Shown here in pieces: positions 1 to 9,316 of a stretch of 64,000 nt of DNA. The notes beneath the pieces were generated by a model. It was given only the letters and a program-made list of their open reading frames with translations, made no database searches and was not told the DNA's origin. Positions within the stretch are counted from its first letter, which is position 1; each line of letters begins with the position of its first letter. A program made the translations under genes and the position numbers. Source of the stretch: Pseudomonas sp. RIT-PI-AD (lineage in GTDB: Bacteria; Pseudomonadota; Gammaproteobacteria; Pseudomonadales; Pseudomonadaceae); the NCBI RefSeq assembly GCF_025642785.1, contig NZ_JANZKU010000001.1:124001-188000 (forward strand). Direction: 5' to 3'.

Positions 1-58
1 TCCCGGGAAGCCCTGGGGTAGGATAGGCGCCTGTTTCGCTTAGCCTTCGGAGTGTCAC

Positions 59-1150
59 ATGAGTGCGATCACCCGCGCCGTGGTGGAAGCCACCCTGCGT
101 CAGTACACCGATCCCCACCTCGACCAGGACCCGGTCAGCGCCGGTTGCCTGCGCGAGGTCGACATCCAGGGCAGCCGGGTCCGCGTGCGCCTGGAGCTGG
201 GCTATGCCGCCGGGCTGTTCAAGAACGGCTGGGCGCAGACCCTGCGGATGGCCCTGGAAGGCCTCGACGGCGTGGACGCCGCCGAGGTCCAGGTGGACTG
301 CCGGATCGAGGCGCACAAGGCCCAGGACCAGGTTCCGGCGCTGGCCAACGTGAAGAACATCATCGCCGTGGCCTCGGGCAAGGGCGGCGTCGGCAAGTCC
401 ACCACCGCCGCCAACCTGGCCCTGGCGCTGACCCGCGAGGGCGCGCGGGTGGGTATCCTCGACGCGGATATCTACGGCCCCAGCCAGGGCATCATGTTCG
501 GCCTGCCGGAGGGCAGCCGTCCGCAGGTGCGCGACCAGAAATGGTTCGTGCCGCTGCAGGCCCACGGCGTCCAGGTGATGTCCATGGCCTTCCTCACCGA
601 CGACAACACCCCGGTGGTCTGGCGCGGGCCGATGGTTTCCGGCGCGCTGCTCCAGTTGATCACCCAGAGCGCCTGGGACGACCTCGACTACCTGGTGGTG
701 GACATGCCGCCGGGTACCGGCGACATCCACCTGACCCTGGCGCAGAAGGTCCCGGTGGCCGGCGCGGTGATCGTCACCACGCCCCAGGACCTGGCCTTGC
801 TGGACGCGAAGAAGGGCGTGGAGATGTTCCGCAAGGTGAACATCCCGGTACTCGGCGTGGTGGAGAACATGGCGGTGCACATCTGCTCCCACTGCGGGCA
901 CGTCGAGCACCTGTTCGGCGAGGGCGGCGGCGGCAAGCTGGCCGCCCAGTACGACGTCGACCTGCTGGCGTCGCTGCCGCTGTCCCTGGCGATCCGCGAG
1001 CAGTCCGACGGCGGCCGGCCGACCGCCATCGCCGACCCGGAAAGCCAGATCGCCATGATCTACCAGAACATGGCCCGCAGCGTCGGCGCGCGCATCGCCC
1101 AGGGCGGCCAGGCCGGCGCCATGCCGAACATCGTCATCAGCGACGATTGA
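59..1150 (+). CDS. mrp: Mrp/ApbC-family iron-sulfur cluster carrier ATPase
   Basis: P-loop ATPase of the Mrp/ApbC/NBP35 family, which carries Fe-S clusters to target apoproteins in the cytoplasm. The protein is 363 aa, normal for the family. An N-terminal MIP18-like (DUF59) domain fills about residues 1-90, followed by the deviant Walker A GKGGVGKS at 107-114. A late CSHC pair in VHICSHCGH is the expected cluster-binding motif. ATG at 59 gives the standard N-terminus. The gene is followed by a strong GC hairpin and appears monocistronic. Identification is firm; the client proteins cannot be read from sequence. Confidence 0.95.
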   Translation: MSAITRAVVEATLRQYTDPHLDQDPVSAGCLREVDIQGSRVRVRLELGYAAGLFKNGWAQTLRMALEGLDGVDAAEVQVDCRIEAHKAQDQVPALANVKNIIAVASGKGGVGKSTTAANLALALTREGARVGILDADIYGPSQGIMFGLPEGSRPQVRDQKWFVPLQAHGVQVMSMAFLTDDNTPVVWRGPMVSGALLQLITQSAWDDLDYLVVDMPPGTGDIHLTLAQKVPVAGAVIVTTPQDLALLDAKKGVEMFRKVNIPVLGVVENMAVHICSHCGHVEHLFGEGGGGKLAAQYDVDLLASLPLSLAIREQSDGGRPTAIADPESQIAMIYQNMARSVGARIAQGGQAGAMPNIVISDD

Positions 1151-1157
1151 GCCGTCG

Positions 1158-1185
1158 CGCCGGGCGCGGATCGCCGCGCCCGGCG
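1158..1185 (+). terminator. Hairpin downstream of mrp
   Basis: Perfect 12-bp inverted repeat, CGCCGGGCGCGG and its complement, around an ATCG loop, starting 8 bases after the mrp stop. The tail (CCGTTCTCC) has few T residues, so it may act as a terminator, a 3'-end stabiliser, or both. Confidence 0.55.
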
Positions 1186-1420
1186 CCGTTCTCCGGCCCG
1201 CAGGCATCCGCCGCGGGAACCGGCGAACCCATGCCGCCACCCGGGTTCCGGGCATTTCCTGCAACTATTTGTAACCCCGTCGAGTCCCTTCTAGCAGAGC
1301 GGGCAGCCGGTCGCGCGTTTCGCGGTTTCGCGATCCCGTCCCTGCCCAGCGGCTTCCCCGCCCCCGTGACGCCCGTCCGGCGCCGGCGCGGAAGGCCTTT
1401 CACCTGTCAGAGGAGGCAAC

Positions 1421-3190
1421 ATGAGCAAGACTGTCGGCGATCACCTGCTGGAACGGCTGAGCCAGTGGGGCGTCAAGCGGATCTTCGGTTACCCCGGCGA
1501 CGGCATCAACGGCATCATGGGGGCGATGGGCCGCCACGCCGAGGACTTCGACTACATCCGCGTGCGGCATGAGGAAATGGCCGCCTTCATGGCTGGCGCC
1601 CATGCCAAGTTCACCGGCGAGGTCGGCGTCTGCATGGCCACTTCCGGGCCGGGCGCGATCCACCTGCTCAACGGCCTCTACGACGCGAAGATGGACCACA
1701 TGCCGGTGCTGGCCATCGTCGGCCAGCAGGCGGCGTCCTCGCTGGGCAGCGACTACCAGCAGGAAGTCGACCTGCAGACGCTGTTCAAGGACGTCTCCGC
1801 TTACGTGGAAACCGTGGTCACCCCCGCGCAACTGCGCCACGTGGTCGACCGCGCGCTGCGCATCGCCATCGCTGAGCGGCAGATCGCCACGGTGATCATT
1901 CCCAACGACATCCAGCAGATGCCCGCGGTGGAAAGCCCGCCCCACGTCCATGGCAACGTGCTTTCCGGCACCGGGGTCCCCCAGCCGCGGCCCTATCCCC
2001 ACGAGGAGGAATTGCTCAAGGCGGCGGAAATCCTCAACGCCGGCAAGAAGGTGGCGATCCTCGCCGGGGCCGGTGCGCTGGGCGCCCGCGCCGAACTCAT
2101 GCAGGTTGCCGAGGCGCTGTCCGCCGGGGTGGCCAAGGCCCTGCTGGGCAAGGCCGCGCTGTCCGACGAACTGCCCTACGTGACCGGCTCCATCGGCCTG
2201 CTCGGCACCCGCGCCAGCTACGAGCTGATGAAGAAATGCGACACCCTGCTGATCGTCGGCTCGACCTTTCCCTATACCGAATTCCTCCCCGAGGAAGGCC
2301 AGGCCCGCGCGGTGCAGATCGACCTGCACGCGCGCAACCTCAGCATGCGCTATCCCATCGAGCAGTCGCTGCTGGGGGATTCCGCCGAGACCCTGCGCCG
2401 CCTGGTGCCGCTGCTCAAGCCGAAACGCCATGGCGCCTGGCGCCGGGGCGTGGAGAAGAACGTCGCGTCCTGGTGGAAGGAACTGGAAGCCAAGGCCATG
2501 GAGAGCGCCGAGCCGATCAACCCGCAACGGGTGTTCTGGGAGCTCTCGGCGCAGTTGCCGGAGGATGCCATCCTCTGCGGCGACAGCGGTTCCCATACCA
2601 ACTGGTACGCCCGCGACATCCGCATGCGCGGCGAGATGATGGGCTCGCTGTCGGGCAAGCTGGCGACCATGGGCAGCGGCGTGCCCTATGCCATCGCCGC
2701 TAAGCTGGCGCATCCGCAACGACCGGTGATCGCCATCGTCGGTGACGGCGCGATGCAGATGAACGGCAATGCCGAGCTGGTCACCGCCCAGCAGTATTGG
2801 AAGCGCTGGAGCAGCCCGACCTTCATCGTGCTGGTGCTGAACAACCACGACCTCAACCAGGTGACCTGGGAACAGCGCGCCCTGGGCGGCGATCCGAAGT
2901 TCTCCGAGGCGCAGGACGTGATCGACTTCCCCTATGCGCGCTATGCCGAGATGCTCGGCTTCAAGGGCATCCGCGTGGACGATCCCGAACGGATCGCCGA
3001 GGCCTGGCGGGACGCGCTGGCCGCCGACCGGCCGGTGGTGATTGAGTTCGTCACCGACCCCAGCGTGCCGCCCCTGCCGCCGCACATCAGCCTAGAGCAG
3101 TCCAGGGCGCTGCTCGGCTCGATCCTGCACGGCGATCCCAACACCTGGGACGTGATCAAGCAGAGCGCCAAGCAATTGCTGTCGCGCTGA
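1421..3190 (+). CDS. poxB: PoxB-type thiamine-pyrophosphate pyruvate:quinone oxidoreductase
   Basis: ThDP- and FAD-dependent enzyme expected to decarboxylate pyruvate to acetate and CO2 and to reduce ubiquinone at the membrane. It is 589 aa (E. coli PoxB is 572). It has the N-terminal Pyr domain with the catalytic glutamate in RHEE (E51), a central FAD-type domain (about 190-330), and a C-terminal PP domain with GDG at 441-443 and a downstream NN closing the ThDP/Mg motif. AGAGGAGG lies just before the ATG. A 96-base gap with a hairpin separates it from the alternative complex III genes, so co-transcription is uncertain, but a quinone-reducing enzyme beside a quinol oxidase cluster makes sense. 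An acetolactate-synthase-like activity is a less likely alternative. Confidence 0.82.
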   Translation: MSKTVGDHLLERLSQWGVKRIFGYPGDGINGIMGAMGRHAEDFDYIRVRHEEMAAFMAGAHAKFTGEVGVCMATSGPGAIHLLNGLYDAKMDHMPVLAIVGQQAASSLGSDYQQEVDLQTLFKDVSAYVETVVTPAQLRHVVDRALRIAIAERQIATVIIPNDIQQMPAVESPPHVHGNVLSGTGVPQPRPYPHEEELLKAAEILNAGKKVAILAGAGALGARAELMQVAEALSAGVAKALLGKAALSDELPYVTGSIGLLGTRASYELMKKCDTLLIVGSTFPYTEFLPEEGQARAVQIDLHARNLSMRYPIEQSLLGDSAETLRRLVPLLKPKRHGAWRRGVEKNVASWWKELEAKAMESAEPINPQRVFWELSAQLPEDAILCGDSGSHTNWYARDIRMRGEMMGSLSGKLATMGSGVPYAIAAKLAHPQRPVIAIVGDGAMQMNGNAELVTAQQYWKRWSSPTFIVLVLNNHDLNQVTWEQRALGGDPKFSEAQDVIDFPYARYAEMLGFKGIRVDDPERIAEAWRDALAADRPVVIEFVTDPSVPPLPPHISLEQSRALLGSILHGDPNTWDVIKQSAKQLLSR

Positions 3191-3230
3191 GCCCTGCGCG
3201 GGCGGCCAGCGCGGTCGCCGGTCGGCACGT

Positions 3231-3256
3231 GCCGGGGTTGAGCCCCGGCGCTTTTC
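3231..3256 (+). terminator. Candidate terminator between poxB and actA
   Basis: Stem GCCGGGG / CCCCGGC with loop TTGAG, then GCTTTT. It probably ends part of the poxB transcription and may let some read through into the respiratory cluster. Confidence 0.5.
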
Positions 3257-3286
3257 ACGGACGCCACTGTTCAAGGTCATGAGGCG

Positions 3287-3943
3287 ATGGCACAGATTTT
3301 CAGCCGCGCGGCTGACACCTGGTTTCGCGTCGCCATGCTCGTCACCCTGGGGGGACTCATCGGCGTGTTCATCGTCGCCCTGCTGTTGGAGCGCTCCGAC
3401 TACCAGACCGGCCGCGGCTGGGTGGTCCGGCAACCGGTGCCGTTCAGCCACCAGCACCACGCCGGCGCGCTGCGGATCGATTGCCGCTACTGCCACGCCG
3501 GGGTGGAGGACTCGCCACGCGCGGGTTTCCCGCCGACCCACACCTGCATGAGCTGCCATTCGCAACTCTGGACCCAGGCCGACATGCTCGCGCCGGTGCG
3601 CCGCAGCTTGGAGGAAAATCGGCCGCTGCGCTGGAACCGGGTGGTGGCGTTGCCCGACTACGTGTATTTCCAGCACGACGTACACGTGCGGTCGGGGGTC
3701 GGTTGCGTCAGTTGCCACGGCCAGGTCGAGCGCATGCCGCTGTTGCACAAGGCGGAGCCGCTGAGCATGAGCTTCTGCCTCGATTGCCACCGCGACCCGG
3801 CGCCGCGCCTGCGCCCGCCCGAGGCGGTCACCGACATGGACTGGCACACCGACGAGGATCGCCGTCAGCTCGGCGAACGCCTGATGCGCGAACGCCACAT
3901 CGATCCCGCGCGGCTCACCTCCTGCGGCGTCTGTCACCGATGA
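3287..3943 (+). CDS. actA: Alternative complex III pentaheme cytochrome c subunit ActA
   Basis: Five CxxCH haem c sites are visible: C66-H70 (CRYCH), C87-H91 (CMSCH), C140-H144 (CVSCH), C164-H168 (CLDCH) and C213-H217 (CGVCH). A single N-terminal membrane helix (about residues 13-32) precedes them. This is the ActA layout: a membrane-anchored periplasmic pentahaem subunit that carries electrons out of the quinol-oxidising complex. Length is 218 aa. ATG at 3287 is chosen over an out-of-frame ATG at 3279. The stop overlaps the actB start by 4 bases. First gene of the 12-gene overlapping block. Confidence 0.9.
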   Translation: MAQIFSRAADTWFRVAMLVTLGGLIGVFIVALLLERSDYQTGRGWVVRQPVPFSHQHHAGALRIDCRYCHAGVEDSPRAGFPPTHTCMSCHSQLWTQADMLAPVRRSLEENRPLRWNRVVALPDYVYFQHDVHVRSGVGCVSCHGQVERMPLLHKAEPLSMSFCLDCHRDPAPRLRPPEAVTDMDWHTDEDRRQLGERLMRERHIDPARLTSCGVCHR

Positions 3944-6867
3944 GCGGGGCAGGGGACATGCCCTTCGACTTCGCCGCCTTGCGCGGGGAGCTCGCAGGCC
4001 AGACCGGCAAGACCTACTGGCGCAGCCTGGAAAGCCTGGCGCGGCGCCCGGAGGTGCAACACCTGCTGGAGGCGGAATTCCCCGGCGCCGCGCCGTTGCT
4101 GGACCGCCGTCGCTTCCTGCAACTGATGGGCGCGTCCCTGACGATGGCCGGGCTGAGCGCCTGCGGCGAGACCCCCGAGCAGGCGGTGCCCTACGTCGAG
4201 CAACCGGAAAACCTGATTCCCGGCAAGGCGCTGTGGTACGCCAGCGCCGTGCCCTTCGCCGGCTACGCGCAGCCGATCCTGGGCAAGACCCATGCCGGGC
4301 GCCCGACCAAGCTGGAAGGCAACCCCGAGCATCCGGCCGCGGCTGGCGCCTGCGACGCCTTCACCCAGGCGGCGATCCTCCAGCTCTACGACCCCGACCG
4401 CTCCCAGGCGCCGCGCTACAAGGGCCGCGAAAGCAACTGGGCGGCCTTCCACCGGGCGATGGCCAACCACCTGCCGCGGCTCGACGCCGTCCAAGGCCGT
4501 GGCCTGCACCTGCTCTGCGGCGCGAGTTCCTCGCCGACCCTGCAACGCCAGCTCGACGCCTTGCGCCGCCGCTGGCCCGAGGCGCGCCTGTACCACGGCG
4601 AAGCCTTCGCCGAGACGCCGCGCTACGCCGCCAGCCGCGCGGCCTTCGGGCGTGCCCTGGACACCCGCCTGCGCCTGGAGAACGCCGAGGTGCTGCTGTG
4701 CCTGGACGACGACCTGCTCGGCCCGGGGCCGCGGCAGACCCTGCACCAGCGCGGCTGGGCGCAGCGCCGGCGCGCGGCGGCGACTGGGCAGGGCGAGGCC
4801 TCGCTGTTCGTGGTCGAGGCGCTGCCCAGCCTGACCGGCGCGGCGGCCCGCGATCGCCTGCGCCTGGCGCCGTCGCAATGGCCGGACCTGGCCCTGGCCC
4901 TGGCGCAAGCCCTGGGCGAACCCCTGGCGGGCGAGCCGCGCCTGGACCCGGCGCAACGCGCCTGGATCGCCCAGGTCGCCGGGCGCCTGGCCGCGCACCC
5001 GGGCCGCGGCCTGATCAGCGCCGGCACGGGCACGCCCGAGGCGGTGCAGGCCCTGGCGCACCGGCTCAACCAGCGCCTCGGCAACGTCGGCCACAGCCTG
5101 GACTACGCCGAGCCGCTGCTGCTCGGGCATGCCGGCGAGCAACCCTGGGAAAGCCTACAGAGCCTCACCCGACGGATGCAGCGCGGCGAGGTGGAAAGCC
5201 TGCTGCTGCTGGATTGCAACCCGGTCTATGGCGCGCCGGACGAACTCGACTTCAGCGCCGCCCTGCAACGCGTCCCGCTGCGCCTGCACGCGGGTCTTTA
5301 CTACGACGAAAGCGCCGCCCACTGCCATTGGCACCTGCCGATGAGCCACGCCCTCGACAGCTGGAGCGACGCCCGCGCGGTGGACGGCAGCCCGTGCATC
5401 CAGCAGCCCTTGGTGCGCCCGCTGTACAGCGCCCGCTCGTTGCACCAGATCCTCGCCGCCTGCCTCGGCGACGGCGAGGCCGACGGGCTGAGCCTGGTCC
5501 GCGAGACCTGGCGCGAGCAGGACGACGCGGCCTGGCGCGCCGGCGTGGCCCGTGGCTTCCTCGGCGGCGCGGCGCCGGCGCTACAGGTGGCGAGCGCCGC
5601 GCCGGTGGCGCTCGCGCCCAGCGCGGCGGCGCAGGCCCTGGAGTTGCAGATCCGTCCCGACCCCTGCATCTGGGACGGCCGCTTCGCCAACCTCGGCTGG
5701 TTGCAGGAACTGCCCAAGCCGATCAGCAAACTCACCTGGGACAACGTGGTCGGCGTATCGCCAGCCCTGGCGGCCCGCTACGGCCTGGCCAACGGCGATC
5801 TGCTGGAGGTCAGCCTGGACGGCCGCCGTCTGCGCGGCCCGGCCTGGATCGAACCGGGGCAGGTCGACGAGGTGATCGCCCTCTACGCCGGCTACGGGCG
5901 CAGCCGCGCCGGACGGGTCGGCAACCGGCTCGGCTACCGTGCCGCGACCTTGCTCGACGCGGCGGGCCGCGGCGAGCGCCAGGGCGCGCGGTTGGCGCCC
6001 ACCGGCGAGCGCACCCTGCTGGCCAGCACCCAGACCCACCACCTGCTCGACAGTGCGTCGCCGATCCGCAGCCTGAGCCGGGCCGAGGCCGCCGCGGCGG
6101 CGCCACCGGCCGAGGAGCCGCCGACCCTGTACCGCTCGGCCGCGCCGGTCGGACCGCAGTGGGGCCTGCTCATCGACCTGGACCTCTGCACCGGCTGCAA
6201 CGCCTGCGTCACCGCTTGCCAGGCGGAGAACAACATCGCCGTGGTCGGCAAGGAGCAGGTCGCCGCCGGGCGCGCCATGCACTGGCTGCGGGTCGACCAC
6301 TACTACGAGGGCACGCCGGAGGCGCCGCGCTCGGCGTTCCAGCCGGTGCCCTGCATGCACTGCGAGCAGGCGCCCTGCGAGACCGGCTGCCCGGTCAGCG
6401 CCACCGTGCACGGGCCGGACGGCCTCAACGAGATGGTCTACAACCGCTGCATCGGCACCCGCACCTGCTCGTCCTTCTGCCCCTACAAGGTGCGCCGCTT
6501 CAACTGGTACGACTGGAACGCCAAGGACCTGCCGGCGCAGCAGGCGCAGCGCAATCCCAACGTCAGCGTGCGCGGGCGCGGGGTGATGGAGAAATGCACC
6601 TACTGCATCCAGCGCATCAGCGAGGCGCGCATCGAGGCGGAAAAGGCCGACCGCCCGCTGGCCGACGGCGAGGTGCGCACCGCCTGCCAGCAGACCTGCC
6701 CGGCCGAGGCGATCCGCTTCGGCGACATCGCCGACCGCGCCAGCGCGATCAGTCGCGCGCGCGACTCGGTACGCCACTACGCCCTGCTGGAAGAGCTCAA
6801 TACCCGCCCGCGCACCACCTACCTGGCGCGCCTCGACGAGGGGTCGGAGGCCGGCGAGGATGCATGA
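3940..6867 (+). CDS. actB: Alternative complex III molybdopterin-like/iron-sulfur subunit ActB
   Basis: 975 aa from the ATG that overlaps the actA stop (ATGA). Near the N-terminus DRRRFLQ (55-61) followed by a hydrophobic stretch is a twin-arginine signal, so the subunit should sit on the periplasmic side. The large middle part (about 80-720) is related to bis-MGD molybdoenzymes; in studied ActB proteins this part holds no molybdenum. The C-terminal part (about 735-975) is a four-cluster ferredoxin-like domain of the PsrB/NrfC type: CTGCNAC from C750, then CMHCEQAPCETGC, CIGTRTCSSFC, and CTYC with CQQTC. Fusion of the two parts is diagnostic of ActB. It overlaps actC by 8 bases. Confidence 0.92.
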   Translation: MSGAGDMPFDFAALRGELAGQTGKTYWRSLESLARRPEVQHLLEAEFPGAAPLLDRRRFLQLMGASLTMAGLSACGETPEQAVPYVEQPENLIPGKALWYASAVPFAGYAQPILGKTHAGRPTKLEGNPEHPAAAGACDAFTQAAILQLYDPDRSQAPRYKGRESNWAAFHRAMANHLPRLDAVQGRGLHLLCGASSSPTLQRQLDALRRRWPEARLYHGEAFAETPRYAASRAAFGRALDTRLRLENAEVLLCLDDDLLGPGPRQTLHQRGWAQRRRAAATGQGEASLFVVEALPSLTGAAARDRLRLAPSQWPDLALALAQALGEPLAGEPRLDPAQRAWIAQVAGRLAAHPGRGLISAGTGTPEAVQALAHRLNQRLGNVGHSLDYAEPLLLGHAGEQPWESLQSLTRRMQRGEVESLLLLDCNPVYGAPDELDFSAALQRVPLRLHAGLYYDESAAHCHWHLPMSHALDSWSDARAVDGSPCIQQPLVRPLYSARSLHQILAACLGDGEADGLSLVRETWREQDDAAWRAGVARGFLGGAAPALQVASAAPVALAPSAAAQALELQIRPDPCIWDGRFANLGWLQELPKPISKLTWDNVVGVSPALAARYGLANGDLLEVSLDGRRLRGPAWIEPGQVDEVIALYAGYGRSRAGRVGNRLGYRAATLLDAAGRGERQGARLAPTGERTLLASTQTHHLLDSASPIRSLSRAEAAAAAPPAEEPPTLYRSAAPVGPQWGLLIDLDLCTGCNACVTACQAENNIAVVGKEQVAAGRAMHWLRVDHYYEGTPEAPRSAFQPVPCMHCEQAPCETGCPVSATVHGPDGLNEMVYNRCIGTRTCSSFCPYKVRRFNWYDWNAKDLPAQQAQRNPNVSVRGRGVMEKCTYCIQRISEARIEAEKADRPLADGEVRTACQQTCPAEAIRFGDIADRASAISRARDSVRHYALLEELNTRPRTTYLARLDEGSEAGEDA

Positions 6868-8257
6868 GCCGCGTTCCCGCGACCTGCCGCCGGCGGGGCC
6901 GCCGTTCCACGCCACCGCGCACTTCCTCCCGGCCGACCTCAGCGACCAGGAGGTCTCGCGGCGGGTGCTGGACGTCGCCCACGCCTTTCCGCGCCCGCGT
7001 GCCTGGTGGTGCCTGTTCGGCCTCGGCGGCGTGCTGCTGGGCATCTACCTGCTGGCGGTGATCGTGCTGTTCTGGCGCGGCGTCGGGGTCTGGGGCAACA
7101 ACACCCCGGTGAACTGGGCGTTCGACATCCTCAACTACATCTGGTGGCTGGGTATCGGCCATGCCGGCACCTTCATCTCCGCCTTGCTGTTGCTGCTCGA
7201 CCGGCCCTGGCGCAACTCGTTGAACCGCCTGGCCGAGTTGATGACGCTGATGGCGGTGGTCTGTGCCGGGCTCTACCCGATCCTCCACCTGGGCCGGCCC
7301 TGGCTGTTCTACTGGACCATGCCCTATCCCAACAGCATGGGCCTGTGGCCGCAGTTCAAGAGCCCGACCGCCTGGGACATGTTCGCCGTGCTGACCTACC
7401 TGTCGGTGTCGCTGATGTTCCTCTACCTGGGCGCCTTGCCGGATTTCGCCGCCGCCCGCGACCGTTCGCGGCGGCGCTTCGCCCAGCTCGCCTATGGCCT
7501 GCTGGCCTTGGGCTGGCGCGGTTCGTCCCGCCACTGGGAACACTGGCGGCGCGCCTACCGGGCCATCGCGTTGCTGGCGGTGCCGCTGGTGTTCGCCGTC
7601 TCCGGCGGCTATTCGTTCCTGATGGCGCTGGGCGTCCAGGCCGGCTGGCACTCCACGGTGTTCCCGCCGTACTTCGTCGCCGGCGCGGTGTTCTCCGGTT
7701 TCGCCCTGGTGGCGCTGATCGCCATCGGTCTGCGCTGGCTGTTGCGCATCGAGATGCTGATCACCCCGCGTCACCTGGACATGCTCGGGCGCCTGCTGCT
7801 GGCCACCGGCTGGCTGACCTCGTACGGCTACTTCGCCGATGTGTTCATGGCCTTCTACTCGGGCGACCGCCACGAGATCGAGGTGACCCTGGCACGCCTC
7901 GCCGGGCCCACCGCCTGGGCCTTCTGGCTGGCCATCGGCTGCAACGTGGGGCTGTTGCAGGCGCTCTGGTGGCGCCGCGTGCGGCAGAGCCCGGCGGCCC
8001 TGGCGGCGGTCGCCGTGGCGGTGCTGGTGGGCATGTGGGCGGAGCGTTTCATGCTGCTGATCACCCCGCAGACCAGCGATTTCCTGTTGTCCTCCTGGCG
8101 CGGCTACACGCCATCGGTCTGGGAGTGGGCGCTGTTCCTCGGCAGTTTCGGCGTGTTCATCGTGCCTTTCAGCCTGTTCATCCGCTTCGTGCCGATGGTC
8201 TCGGCGTTCGAGGTCAAGCAGGCGCTGCACCGCGCGCGGGAGGTCGGGCATGACTGA
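6860..8257 (+). CDS. actC: Alternative complex III NrfD-like membrane subunit ActC
   Basis: 465-aa polytopic protein of the NrfD/PsrC family with about ten predicted membrane helices, starting with a Trp-rich segment near residue 50 and ending with a basic tail. In alternative complex III, ActC and the related ActF form the membrane quinol-binding and possibly proton-translocating core. ATG at 6860 overlaps the actB stop by 8 bases; a second ATG at 6864 is out of frame. The stop overlaps actD by 8 bases. Confidence 0.9.
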   Translation: MHEPRSRDLPPAGPPFHATAHFLPADLSDQEVSRRVLDVAHAFPRPRAWWCLFGLGGVLLGIYLLAVIVLFWRGVGVWGNNTPVNWAFDILNYIWWLGIGHAGTFISALLLLLDRPWRNSLNRLAELMTLMAVVCAGLYPILHLGRPWLFYWTMPYPNSMGLWPQFKSPTAWDMFAVLTYLSVSLMFLYLGALPDFAAARDRSRRRFAQLAYGLLALGWRGSSRHWEHWRRAYRAIALLAVPLVFAVSGGYSFLMALGVQAGWHSTVFPPYFVAGAVFSGFALVALIAIGLRWLLRIEMLITPRHLDMLGRLLLATGWLTSYGYFADVFMAFYSGDRHEIEVTLARLAGPTAWAFWLAIGCNVGLLQALWWRRVRQSPAALAAVAVAVLVGMWAERFMLLITPQTSDFLLSSWRGYTPSVWEWALFLGSFGVFIVPFSLFIRFVPMVSAFEVKQALHRAREVGHD

Positions 8258-8777
8258 GCCGCGCGGCGGGCTGCTCGCCGAATTCGCCGATCCGCGTGGC
8301 CTGGTGGACGCGGCACGGGCCGCCCGCGCCCAGGGCTACCGTCGCCTGGAAGCGTTCAGCCCGTTCCCCCTGGAGGAACTGGAAGGCGTGCTCGCGCCGC
8401 GCGATCGCCGGGTGTCCTGGATCGCCTTCGCCGGCGGTTCGTTCGGCGTGGCGCTGGGGCTGTTCATGCAGGTCGGCGGCAGCCTGGACTACCCGCTGAA
8501 CATCGGCGGCCGGCCCCTGGTGGCGCTGCCGTCCTTCGTGGTAGTGAGCTTCCTGCTCGGGGTGTTTTTCGCCGCCGCGTCCGCCGTGCTGGGCATGCTG
8601 CTGCTGTGCCGCTTGCCCTTGCTGCATCACCCGCTGTTCGACGGCGAGGCCTTCGCCCGCGCCTCGGACGACCGGTTCTTCCTGCTGATCGAGGCCAGCG
8701 ACCCGGCGTTCGACCCGCAGGCCACGGCCGCCTGGCTCGGCGAGCGCGCCCTGAGCGTCAGCGAGGTGACCGCGTGA
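8250..8777 (+). CDS. actD: Alternative complex III subunit ActD (DUF3341)
   Basis: 175-aa protein of the DUF3341/ActD type: a cytoplasmic N-terminal part with the typical 'A...GYRRLEAFSPFPLEEL' region near residues 24-46 (family members read 'YDAYSPFP'), then two membrane helices at about 60-85 and 95-125. It sits between actC and actE as in other act clusters. Overlaps are 8 bases with actC and 4 with actE. Confidence 0.88.
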   Translation: MTEPRGGLLAEFADPRGLVDAARAARAQGYRRLEAFSPFPLEELEGVLAPRDRRVSWIAFAGGSFGVALGLFMQVGGSLDYPLNIGGRPLVALPSFVVVSFLLGVFFAAASAVLGMLLLCRLPLLHHPLFDGEAFARASDDRFFLLIEASDPAFDPQATAAWLGERALSVSEVTA

Positions 8778-9316
8778 CCCGCCTGCGCCTGCTCTGCCTG
8801 GGCTTGACCGCGACGCTGCTGTGCGCCGGCTGCGACGACATGAGCCGCCAGCGCAAGGCCAAGGACCAGGCGCCCAGTGCATTCTTCCCCGATGGCAAGG
8901 TCGATCAGGCGCCGCCGCCCGGCACGGTGTCCCGCGAGCAGGCCGCCCGCGACGCCGCGCTGGCGCAGCGTCCGCCGCTGGACGCGGCCTTGCTGGCGCG
9001 CGGCGCCGAGCGTTACCGGATCTACTGCGCGCCCTGCCATGGCTTGGCCGGGGACGGACACGGGCTGGTGGTGGCGCGTGGCTTCCCGGCGCCGCCGGCG
9101 TTCACCGAAGAACGCCTGCGGCAGGCGCCGGACCGACACGTCCTGGAAGTGATCGCCAATGGCTACGGGCAGATGTACGGCTACGCGGCGCGGGTGCAGC
9201 CCGCCGATCGCTGGGCGATCGTCGCGCACATCCGCGCCCTGCAACTGAGCCAGCACGCACCGGTCGCGGAATTGCCGGCGGCGCAGCGCGATGCCTTGCG
9301 GGAGGTGGCGCCATGA
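8774..9316 (+). CDS. actE: Alternative complex III monohaem lipoprotein cytochrome c ActE
   Basis: Starts at GTG 8774 (GTGA overlap with the actD stop), giving 180 aa. The N-terminus is a lipoprotein signal ending in LLCAGC, with the lipidated cysteine at residue 20. One haem c site (CAPCH) is followed by 'GLAGDGHG' and a distal Met region (GYGQMYGY), as in class I cytochromes. This fits ActE, the monohaem subunit that hands electrons on, here probably to the caa3 oxidase encoded downstream. An upstream ATG reading would lose the signal peptide. Confidence 0.88.
   Translation: MTRLRLLCLGLTATLLCAGCDDMSRQRKAKDQAPSAFFPDGKVDQAPPPGTVSREQAARDAALAQRPPLDAALLARGAERYRIYCAPCHGLAGDGHGLVVARGFPAPPAFTEERLRQAPDRHVLEVIANGYGQMYGYAARVQPADRWAIVAHIRALQLSQHAPVAELPAAQRDALREVAP

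Noticed and set aside
1400-3085. Long open frame on the strand opposite poxB
   Set aside because: High-GC shadow of a well-defined enzyme; His/Gly/Arg-rich low-complexity translation, no ribosome site.
4000-5900. ActB as an active molybdoenzyme
   Set aside because: Its fusion to the Fe-S domain and its operon mark it as ActB, whose molybdopterin-like domain is known to lack the metal.
6860-8251. Large opposite-strand frame over actC
   Set aside because: Shadow of a membrane protein; Gln/His/Arg-rich and no start signal.
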